Source of the DNA: Pseudorhodobacter antarcticus
Lineage (GTDB): Bacteria; Pseudomonadota; Alphaproteobacteria; Rhodobacterales; Rhodobacteraceae
Direction of reading: 5' to 3'
NCBI RefSeq assembly: GCF_900110135.1
Contig: NZ_FOCO01000015.1
Coordinates: forward strand, 1 to 64,000
DNA: 64,000 bases
Shown here piece after piece: positions 56,821 to 63,476 of the stretch. The notes beneath the pieces were generated by a model, which saw nothing but the letters and a program-made list of their open reading frames with translations, was not told the origin of the DNA and did not search any database. Positions within the stretch are counted from its first letter, which is position 1. Each line of letters opens with the position of its first letter. The translations under genes were made by a program, and so were the position numbers.

Positions 56821-58180
56821 CATCGCCCCACCGCCCCCAAACTACGACCTAAAGGTCCAAACCTTGATCATTGGCGCAGGGGCGGCTGGCATGGTCGCCG
56901 CCCTCTCAGCACATGAATCCGGCCAAGACGTTTTGGTAATTGAAGCGGACAGTACACCCGCAGGCTCCACCGCCCTCAGCGCCGGGTTAATTCCAGCGGC
57001 GGGCACCCAGTTTCAAACGCGCGCCAATATCACCGACACCCCCACCCTGTTCGCCGCTGATATCCAAGCCAAGGCCAAAGGCGAAAACGACTCCGATTTG
57101 GTCTCTATTATGGCCCAAACCGCTGGTCTGGTCATCGAATGGCTCACCAAAACCCACGGTCTACCCTTCTCGGTCATCACTGATTTCGATTATCCCGGCC
57201 ACAGCCGCCGCCGGATGCACGGCCTGCCCACCCGGTCTGGCCGCGAACTTATCGACGCGCTGCGCAGCCGTATCGACGCGCTCGAGATTCCGCTGATCTG
57301 CAACCGCCGCGCCACCACGCTGTTCACCCAAAACGGTGAAATCACCGGCGCACAGCTGCAATTGCCCGATGGCACTTTGGAAACCGTGGCCTGCGACCGC
57401 CTTATCCTTGCTTGCAACGGCTTTGGCGGCAACCGCGCAATGGTGTCGCAACACATGCCCAACATCGACCGCGCCATCTGGTTCGGCCACGATGGCAACC
57501 GCGGCGAGGCGGTAACATGGGGCGCAGCCTTGGGCGCAAAAACCACTCACTTAGGTGCCTATCAAGGCCACGGCAATGTCGCCCACCCGCACGGCATCCT
57601 GATAACTTGGGCCACGATCACCCAAGGCGGCGTGCAGGTTAACTTGAATGGTGACCGGTTTTGGAACGAATCACTGGGCTATTCCGAGGCGGCCCGCGCC
57701 GTGCTGGCACAACCCGGCGGCACCGCTTGGGTCCTGTTCGACAGTCGCATCGCATCCATCGCCCGCCAGTTCGAAGATTTCAAAAACGCCGAAAAGCAAG
57801 GTGCGGTCCTCACCACACAGACCATCGCAGACCTTGCCACCGCAACAGGCCTGCCAAAGACAAACCTAAGCAAAACCTTGTCTAACATCCCACAATCCGG
57901 CCCCGATGCCTTTGGCCGCGACTGGCAAACGCCCCCCCTCGCGCCGCCGGTCCACGCGGTCAAGGTCACGGGCGCACTGTTCCACACTCAAGGCGGTTTA
58001 GAGGTAGACCCCGCCACCGCTGCCGTCAAACGCACCAACGGGGTCATGTTCGAGACGTTTTTTGCCACAGGCGGGGCTGCCTGCGGTGTGTCAGGCAGCG
58101 GCGACAGCGGTTATTTGTCCGGCAACGGCCTGTTGGCGGCCGTCACTTTGGGCTACATCGCCGGGCGCGGCAACGGCTAG
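56807..58180 (+). CDS. FAD-dependent dehydrogenase of the fumarate reductase/tricarballylate dehydrogenase group
   Basis: 457-residue soluble flavoprotein. The N-terminal FAD motif LIIGAGAAGMVAALSAHE (about 19-36), the acidic end of the second strand (VIEAD), and the C-terminal FFATGGAACGVSGSGDSGYLSGNGLL block are typical. Relatives introduce or reduce a C=C bond next to a carboxylate or ketone. No signal peptide or covalent-haem domain is visible. The ATG at 56807 lies inside the lyase gene; a TTG at 56792 is possible. Last gene of the rightward operon; its stop shares CTAG with the convergent gene. Confidence 0.83.
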   Translation: MVNPNIAPPPPNYDLKVQTLIIGAGAAGMVAALSAHESGQDVLVIEADSTPAGSTALSAGLIPAAGTQFQTRANITDTPTLFAADIQAKAKGENDSDLVSIMAQTAGLVIEWLTKTHGLPFSVITDFDYPGHSRRRMHGLPTRSGRELIDALRSRIDALEIPLICNRRATTLFTQNGEITGAQLQLPDGTLETVACDRLILACNGFGGNRAMVSQHMPNIDRAIWFGHDGNRGEAVTWGAALGAKTTHLGAYQGHGNVAHPHGILITWATITQGGVQVNLNGDRFWNESLGYSEAARAVLAQPGGTAWVLFDSRIASIARQFEDFKNAEKQGAVLTTQTIADLATATGLPKTNLSKTLSNIPQSGPDAFGRDWQTPPLAPPVHAVKVTGALFHTQGGLEVDPATAAVKRTNGVMFETFFATGGAACGVSGSGDSGYLSGNGLLAAVTLGYIAGRGNG

Positions 58181-59184
58181 GCGGCCAACACATCCGCCAC
58201 CAAAACCACACGCCCGGTTTGCACCGACAACAACGCCGCATCCGCCAGCGCCAGCGCCATCAACCCGTCATGCCCCGTGGCCACCATCGCGCCACCCGTC
58301 TGCAACGCCGCAACAAATGATGCGATTTCAGCGGCATAGGCGGCCAAATACCTAGTCATAAAGAAATCCAACAGCGGCGGCTGCACATAGCCGTCCCCAT
58401 TCGCCACCGTAATCCTCGACTGGTGATGGTTGCCCACCGACACCGCCCCACCCGAGCCATGCACCTCAATCCGCTGGTCATACCCATAGGTGGCGCGGCG
58501 GCTGTTGGTGATTGTGCAATGCTTGCCGCTGGCCGTGGTCATCACCACCGTCGCACTATCATAATCGCCCGCCGCTCCAATCGCGGGGTCCACAAGATTG
58601 GACGCCACGGCATAAACCGTGGCCACCTCTTCACCCAGCATCCAGCGGGCCACGTCAAAATCATGGATGGTCATGTCCCGAAAAATCCCGCCCGACCGCT
58701 TGATATAGTCCACCGGCGGCGCGCCCGGATCGCGTGATGTCAGCGTTACCATCTCAACGTCACCAATTCGTCCGGCATCAATCGCCGCGCGCAACGCTTG
58801 GAAATCCGGGTCAAACCGCCGCTGAAATCCCACCATCAACCGCGCGCCCGTCTCCTCCACCGTGGTCAAACAGGCCCGCACCCGCGCCAGTGACAAATCC
58901 ACCGGCTTTTCGCAAAAAATCGCCTTGCCCGCCCGCGCAAGCTGTTCGATCAAATCGGCATGGGTGTCAGTGGGCGTGCATATCACCACGGCGTCAATAT
59001 CATCCGACCCCGCAATCGCATCAATCGTGCGAATATCGCAGCCATAGGCATCGCGCACCGCCTGTGCTGCGGCCTGCACAGGGTCCGCAATCGCTACCAA
59101 CACCGCCCCCGGCACCGATGCAATCGCTCGCGCATGCACTTGACCAATGCGCCCCGCACCCAAAACGCCAAACCGAACAGTCAT
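58177..59184 (-). CDS. Gfo/Idh/MocA oxidoreductase, inositol 2-dehydrogenase-like
   Basis: 335 residues with Rossmann motif GVLGAGRIGQVHA (6-18), the CEKPVDLS loop with catalytic Lys (about 95-102) and GGIFRDMTIHDFDVARWML (about 165-183, Asp/His catalytic residues), all close to IolG. It probably oxidises myo-inositol or a related polyol with NAD. It stands alone: no other iol genes are in the window. It points toward and overlaps the end of the FAD dehydrogenase gene. Confidence 0.87.
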   Translation of the reverse strand: MTVRFGVLGAGRIGQVHARAIASVPGAVLVAIADPVQAAAQAVRDAYGCDIRTIDAIAGSDDIDAVVICTPTDTHADLIEQLARAGKAIFCEKPVDLSLARVRACLTTVEETGARLMVGFQRRFDPDFQALRAAIDAGRIGDVEMVTLTSRDPGAPPVDYIKRSGGIFRDMTIHDFDVARWMLGEEVATVYAVASNLVDPAIGAAGDYDSATVVMTTASGKHCTITNSRRATYGYDQRIEVHGSGGAVSVGNHHQSRITVANGDGYVQPPLLDFFMTRYLAAYAAEIASFVAALQTGGAMVATGHDGLMALALADAALLSVQTGRVVLVADVLAA

Positions 59185-59201
59185 ATTCCGCCCCCCCTGT
59201 C

Positions 59202-59220
59202 AGGCTGCACGTCGCAGCCT
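59202..59220. other. Hairpin upstream of the inositol-dehydrogenase-like gene
   Basis: AGGCTGC-ACGTC-GCAGCCT, a perfect seven-base stem, lies 18 bases before the start codon in the 194-base gap between this gene and the replicase. It could be an operator, a leader structure, or a barrier to read-through from the replicase gene. No T-run was seen. I see nothing else of note in this gap. Confidence 0.4.
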
Positions 59221-59378
59221 ATGTGATATGCGAACCGCTATACACCAAGCGATCCCGCTGCGCAGGGGCAAAACGCATGTGTGTCGCGCCCTTAAATCTT
59301 CATCAATTCCGAACGCGCCCCTGCTCAAAATCAAGGCAAATTAATCATTAGGATTGTGGAAAACAGTCCAATTTCGCG

Positions 59379-60107
59379 TCAAACGTCAATCTTAATGCCC
59401 GCAACAGACGGATCAATCCGCCGCACAATGCGCAGCAAGCGGTCCAGTAAATGTGTCTCAACATAGGTTTTGTGAAACCGCGATGGGGCCAACAGTGACA
59501 ATGTGGCACCCAAGCGGTCCACTTCTGCCAGTCGCGCAATCCACGCGGAATAAGCCGCACCATCTTGCGCTTCAAACGCCGCTTGCGCCTGCACCCAAAC
59601 TGACCCATCGCCGCAAACGGCTTGTGGCATTTGGAAAGGCACCACATTACTTGTCTGCGCCGGCGGGGTGGGCATCCCTTGGCGATCTATAAAATCAGGC
59701 CCTATATTGGCCCAAACGCCCTTTGTGTCCGCCATAATCAGACCAAGGTCGATCCCATGCAGCGCCACCCTGCCCCGCGCTGCCCCGCGTGTTTCAACTA
59801 ACCACCCCATTGCCCGCAACTTTGCCATCTCGCGCTTCACCGTGCGCAAATCCACAGACCACAGCCGCGCTATGTCCTCTTGTCCCATCGACAATTCGTT
59901 CCGCTGCCAATTGTACCGGGTGGTAATCAACGACATCAGCCGCAAAACACGGCGTTGTGCGTGCTTGTCTTGTGCCAAAGCAAAAGCTGACAATGCTGAT
60001 AAAATATCATATTTTTTGGTCGCAGCATCACGCCCGACAGGTTTGGTAACCAGCACTGCTCTGTGCCTCTCATATGTTGGGGCTATTGCCCCGCCTGATT
60101 TAAACAA
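59379..60107 (-). CDS. DnaA-like plasmid replication initiator
   Basis: 242-residue replicase of the DnaA-like class defined in Rhodobacterales plasmids. Residues about 50-115 form a winged helix (LSMGQEDIARLWSVDLRTVKREM). Residues about 168-240 (VWVQAQAAFEAQDGAAYSAWI, then LSLLAPSRFHKTYV) mirror DnaA domain I, including the L-x-L-x-APS/N-x-F pattern. There is no AAA+ ATPase domain. It is divergent from parAB across a putative origin. The start is uncertain: the open frame begins with a TTG at 60107 without a clear ribosome binding site, and no better Met is near. Confidence 0.88.
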   Translation of the reverse strand: MFKSGGAIAPTYERHRAVLVTKPVGRDAATKKYDILSALSAFALAQDKHAQRRVLRLMSLITTRYNWQRNELSMGQEDIARLWSVDLRTVKREMAKLRAMGWLVETRGAARGRVALHGIDLGLIMADTKGVWANIGPDFIDRQGMPTPPAQTSNVVPFQMPQAVCGDGSVWVQAQAAFEAQDGAAYSAWIARLAEVDRLGATLSLLAPSRFHKTYVETHLLDRLLRIVRRIDPSVAGIKIDV

Positions 60108-60292
60108 GGATCTGTGTCCCTTTGGGTCTTAATTTTGCAGTTTGCCAACGTTCTTCGCCAAACCTGTCCTATTTGCGTCCTAAGGTTCGATTCTGTCAAG
60201 TCTCTTTGCCAGCCGCTCGGCGGCTTTGCGGCTGTTCTATTTCATATTCATTTTATAGATATAGGTTCATCGGTAATGGGGGGCGTAGAGTG

Positions 60293-60353
60293 TGTCACCC
60301 TATTCGTCGCTTTTGTCACCCTAAGGGTGGTGTTCTGGCCCTAACTGTCACCC
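60293..60353 (+). repeat. Three iteron-like direct repeats TGTCACCC
   Basis: Copies at 60293-60300, 60314-60321 and 60346-60353, spaced 21 and 32 bases apart (about two and three helical turns). The middle copy is part of the CACCCT-A-AGGGTG palindrome. They are candidate binding sites of the DnaA-like replicase. Confidence 0.55.
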
Positions 60354-60499
60354 CAAATAAAGTGTGTTTCTCTTGGGGGTGCCCCTAACATCGGATGGGG
60401 CCCTCACCCTTGTCCAGCAGTACCGATTCGCATCGTTGCTTCAGGTTTTGCAGGTGTTTTTCTGGGATCGTAAAAATTCCTGTTCATCATAACTCTGCT

Positions 60500-60516
60500 T
60501 TTGCATTTTGTGCAAA
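60500..60516. promoter_or_regulatory. Inverted repeat upstream of parA
   Basis: TTTGCA-TTTTG-TGCAAA, six-base arms, centred about 65 bases before the parA start. The position fits an operator for autoregulation by the N-terminal helix-turn-helix region of a type Ia ParA. Confidence 0.45.
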
Positions 60517-60572
60517 TCCGGCGTATTTGATAACGTAGCAGTTTTTAACGTCCACAAAAGAACGGATCGCGC

Positions 60573-61880
60573 ATGTACGACCATATCGACCTCGCCAACC
60601 TACAGGCACAGTCCCTCAAAATGCAAAGCCACATCCGGCGTCAAACCTTCTCGCCCGAGCTTGAAAAAACGCTGCGCCGATTTTCCAGTTGGGAAGTGTC
60701 TGAGTTGATCTTCAAGATCAACCAATCCACCTTTCGCGGCCGTCTTGCCGCCGAACCCGACCTGCCGGGCGGAGAGGTCGAACCCGATGGCCGCCAGCGC
60801 TGGTTCAGCCTGGAAGAGATTAACGAGCTGCGACGCAAGATGAAAATAAACCGCAAATCCTTGATGCCTGCGCGCCCGGCAGGCAAGCGCGCCTTTCGCG
60901 TGGCTATTGCCAACTTTAAAGGTGGTGCTGGCAAATCCACCGTGGCTTTGCATTTGGCCCATGCTGCGGCGCTTGACGGTTACCGCATTTTGGTTGTCGA
61001 CTTTGATCCGCAAGCCACCCTGTCCCATTCTATGGGCCTAAATGACGTGTCCGAAGAACATACAGTTTGGGGCATCATGGCGCGCGATTTGCTGCGCGAA
61101 ACCGATCGGATGAACGCCACCGCCACGGGCGCAGAAAGTGGCGTCACCCTGCCCCAGCGCCGTATTCCCGCCTCGATCCGCGACATGGGGTTGGGTGATT
61201 TGCGCGTAGCCGATTTCATCATGCCCACCAATTGGCCAACCATCGATATTGTTCCCAGCTGTGCTAACGCGGCTTTCGTGGAATTTGCCAGCGCGCAATA
61301 CCGTCACATGAACCCCGAATGGACGTTTTTTGGCGCCGTGTCGCGCTACCTCGACGCGCTGCCCGATGACAGTTACGACCTTATCATCTTCGATTGCCCC
61401 CCTGCTATTGGCTATCAATCCATGAACGCTGTTTTCGCGGCTGACATGCTTTATGTCCCTTCCGGCCCCGGTTATTGGGAATATGACAGCACCACCTCTT
61501 TCATTGGTCAGTTATCGGAGGCGTTGGCCGATTTGAACGCAGGCTTTGGTCAAACCTTTTCCGCGGAAAAGGTTTTGCTGCCCAAACAGTTTTGCGACAT
61601 CCGCTTTTTGATGACGCGGTATGAGCCGGGGAATGAGTTGCACCGCGCGATGTTTCAAGCGTTTGGTAAGGTTTTTGGCCCACATGTTGCAAAGCACCCG
61701 ATTGAGATGACCCGCGCGGTGGAACAGTCTGGGCGCTTTTTGTCATCGGTCTATGAAATTGATTACCGCATCATGACGCGGGAAACGTGGCGGCGAGCGC
61801 GGGCCACGTTTGATGGCGCCTATGAGGAATTTAAGGAAACTGTTGTGGCCGCATGGGACAAGCTGGAGAAAACATCATGA
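60573..61880 (+). CDS. parA: Plasmid partition ATPase ParA (type Ia)
   Basis: 435 residues. An N-terminal DNA-binding region (about 25-95, WFSLEEINELRRKM) precedes the deviant Walker ATPase with KGGAGKST (116-123), VVDFDPQATLSHSMG and LIIFDCPPAIG. The length is of the type Ia group that also represses its own operon. With ParB it segregates the replicon at cell division. The gene contains one copy of the parS-like palindrome (61552-61575) near codon 330. It overlaps parB by four bases. Confidence 0.94.
   Translation: MYDHIDLANLQAQSLKMQSHIRRQTFSPELEKTLRRFSSWEVSELIFKINQSTFRGRLAAEPDLPGGEVEPDGRQRWFSLEEINELRRKMKINRKSLMPARPAGKRAFRVAIANFKGGAGKSTVALHLAHAAALDGYRILVVDFDPQATLSHSMGLNDVSEEHTVWGIMARDLLRETDRMNATATGAESGVTLPQRRIPASIRDMGLGDLRVADFIMPTNWPTIDIVPSCANAAFVEFASAQYRHMNPEWTFFGAVSRYLDALPDDSYDLIIFDCPPAIGYQSMNAVFAADMLYVPSGPGYWEYDSTTSFIGQLSEALADLNAGFGQTFSAEKVLLPKQFCDIRFLMTRYEPGNELHRAMFQAFGKVFGPHVAKHPIEMTRAVEQSGRFLSSVYEIDYRIMTRETWRRARATFDGAYEEFKETVVAAWDKLEKTS
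61552..61575. repeat. parS-like palindrome, copy 1 (inside parA)
   Basis: Perfect 24-base palindrome with core CCTTTTCCGCGGAAAAGG flanked by AAA and TTT. Identical to the cores at 61932 and 63012. Such conserved palindromes in DnaA-like replicons are regarded as centromeric anchors for ParB. Confidence 0.8.
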
Positions 61881-63004
61881 GCAAGAAACGCCGCATGTTT
61901 GATATTGATCTGCCCGAAGATGACGGGGCGGAAACCTTTTCCGCGGAAAAGGTTTTGCCCCGCGCGGGTGTGGGCGTAGGTGTGGGCGCGGGCGGCGAAG
62001 GGCGGCGCGGCCCTATGGCGTCTGCCATTGTTGAAAACGCCGACAGCTTGCGCAGCCGGGACGAGGTTGCAGCCCAAATTCGCTCTGAGAATGACGCGTT
62101 GGCGCATGAACATGTGCGGCTGAAGCAGCAGGGTTTGATCGTTGATTTGATCGCGCTGGACCAAATTGAAACCTACAAACTGACCCGCGACCGTCACAAA
62201 GGCTTTGATGAAGAGTTGGGCGAGTTGGTGGAATCGATCCGCGATCTGGGCCTGTCCAACCCCATTCGGGTGGAGCAGCGCAGCGATGGGCGCTATGAAT
62301 TGGTGCAGGGTTACCGCCGTATTCAAGCCTATACGCGGTTGTTGGAAGAGACGGGGGATACGGAAAGATATGGGCGTATTCCTGCGGGCATCATGGCAAA
62401 AGGGGCGGCGTTAGAGACGCTTTACCGCCGGATGGTGGATGAAAATCTGGTGCGCAAGGACATCTCGCTTGCGGAAATGGCGCAGCTGGCGGTTGATTAT
62501 GCGGGGCATCCGCTGACTGATATTTCCGACCCGGACAAGGCGGTGGCGTTGTTGTTCAAATCGGCCAGCTATTCCAAGCGCAGCTATATCCGCAGCTTTA
62601 TCCCTGTGGTCAATCGTTTGGGTGAGGTGTTGCAATTTGTGCATGAGGTGCCGCGCGCGTTGGGCTTGGCGCTGTCGGCGCGGATGGAGGAGATGCCGGG
62701 GATAGCGGCTGCGATCAAGTCCGAACTGGCGGATTGGGATAACCGATCCGTGGAGGATGAGTTGACCGTTTTGCGGCGCTTTGCGGGGGAGATGCCGGAG
62801 CAAAAAGCGCCGCCGCTGCGGCCTGGACGGCCTACGGCCGAGGCGAAGGCCAAGACCAGTTTTCAACTTTCGCGACCGCAAGGGGCGGCGAAATGTGTGG
62901 CCGGGGCAGGGCGTTTGGAGATCAGATTGGCGCGCGATTTTTCCACCATCGACCGCCGAAAATTGGAGGCCGCGGTGCGCAGTTTGCTGGACCAAATTGA
63001 GTGA
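61877..63004 (+). CDS. parB: Plasmid partition protein ParB
   Basis: 375 residues. After a low-complexity Gly/Val-rich N-terminus (about 29-46) comes the ParB/Srx-type domain: GLSNPIRVEQRSDGRYELVQGYRRIQAY (about 125-152), then ENLVRKDISLAEMAQLAVDYA and a helix-turn-helix region with SKRSYIRSFI. It binds parS and stimulates ParA. The ATG at 61877 overlaps the parA stop and is preceded by GGAG; residues 20-27 are encoded by parS copy 2. Confidence 0.93.
   Translation: MSKKRRMFDIDLPEDDGAETFSAEKVLPRAGVGVGVGAGGEGRRGPMASAIVENADSLRSRDEVAAQIRSENDALAHEHVRLKQQGLIVDLIALDQIETYKLTRDRHKGFDEELGELVESIRDLGLSNPIRVEQRSDGRYELVQGYRRIQAYTRLLEETGDTERYGRIPAGIMAKGAALETLYRRMVDENLVRKDISLAEMAQLAVDYAGHPLTDISDPDKAVALLFKSASYSKRSYIRSFIPVVNRLGEVLQFVHEVPRALGLALSARMEEMPGIAAAIKSELADWDNRSVEDELTVLRRFAGEMPEQKAPPLRPGRPTAEAKAKTSFQLSRPQGAAKCVAGAGRLEIRLARDFSTIDRRKLEAAVRSLLDQIE
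61932..61955. repeat. parS-like palindrome, copy 2 (inside the 5' end of parB)
   Basis: Same perfect 24-base palindrome as copy 1, 380 bases downstream of it. It encodes TFSAEKVL in ParB, the same peptide that copy 1 encodes in ParA. Confidence 0.8.
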
Positions 63005-63011
63005 GGCGATG

Positions 63012-63043
63012 CCCAAAACCTTTTCCGCGGAAAAGGTTTTGGG
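63012..63043. repeat. parS-like palindrome, copy 3 (just after parB)
   Basis: Longest copy: perfect over 32 bases, the 24-base palindrome extended by CCCA/TGGG. It starts seven bases after the parB stop. A 17-codon open frame with an ATG at 63009 reads through it in the same frame as the other copies; that frame is probably not a gene. Confidence 0.8.
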
Positions 63044-63121
63044 GTTGAGGTGGGCAAAATAGATGATCTAGATGTAGTGGTTAGAATTTAATGCGCCGCT
63101 ACATGATGATTGCATTTGAAA

Positions 63122-63155
63122 CGGCGGAACGCCCATAAACAGGGCCTAACCGCCG
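63122..63155. terminator. Probable terminator between parB and the DUF4387 gene
   Basis: Stem CGGCGG (63122-63127)/CCGCCG (63150-63155) with an inner GCCC (63131-63134)/GGGC (63142-63145) pairing. On the plus strand it is followed after ten bases by a short T-run. It lies between convergent genes, so it could serve both strands. Confidence 0.5.
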
Positions 63156-63176
63156 CAATAGTGCATGTTTTGGACG

Positions 63177-63476
63177 TTAAACTTGATATTCGGCCAGCAG
63201 GGTGGCCCAAGCCGCGCCATGCATGTCGCGGTCTTTGCTGTTGCCTTGCACCACAGGGCGCGGAAACGAGAATTTGATCACGTTCAAATCCGTGATGTCA
63301 AAACGCTTTAAGGCCGTCACGGGCTGCTGATAAAGGGCGGCAATTGCGCCAGTGTCCAAAGCGCCGCGCAACTGGTCAAAAGCGGCACTGTTGCCGCAGA
63401 AAACATCAATGGTGACCCAGAAAGGCCCCGCGTTTTTGGAGCGGACTTTTTGTGCGATTACGTCCACTTGGGTCAT
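63177..63476 (-). CDS. DUF4387 family protein
   Basis: 99 residues, start MTQVDVIAQKVRSKNAGPFWVTID, matching the DUF4387 family, whose members lie directly after AtuA/DUF1446 genes and are thought to be the small partner of that enzyme. KFSFPRPVVQGNSKDRDMHGAAWATLL is the conserved C-terminal block. The start overlaps the stop of the upstream AtuA-like gene. The biochemical role is undefined. Confidence 0.85.
   Translation of the reverse strand: MTQVDVIAQKVRSKNAGPFWVTIDVFCGNSAAFDQLRGALDTGAIAALYQQPVTALKRFDITDLNVIKFSFPRPVVQGNSKDRDMHGAAWATLLAEYQV

Larger units (their letters stand above)
60108..60572. other. Putative replication origin (oriV) between replicase and parA
   Basis: 465-base gene-free region of a DnaA-like replicon. 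It contains an AT-rich stretch (about 60240-60270), three TGTCACCC direct repeats, the palindrome CACCCT-A-AGGGTG (60317-60329) and an inverted repeat TTTGCA-N5-TGCAAA (60500-60516) near the parA promoter. Promoters for the replicase and parA must also lie here. No exact consensus DnaA box (TTATCCACA) was found by eye. Confidence 0.65.

Noticed and set aside
63012-63043. Third parS palindrome read as a rho-independent terminator of parAB
   Set aside because: The palindrome has no loop and the same core occurs inside parA and parB, where a terminator makes no sense. A separate hairpin at 63122-63155 is the better terminator.
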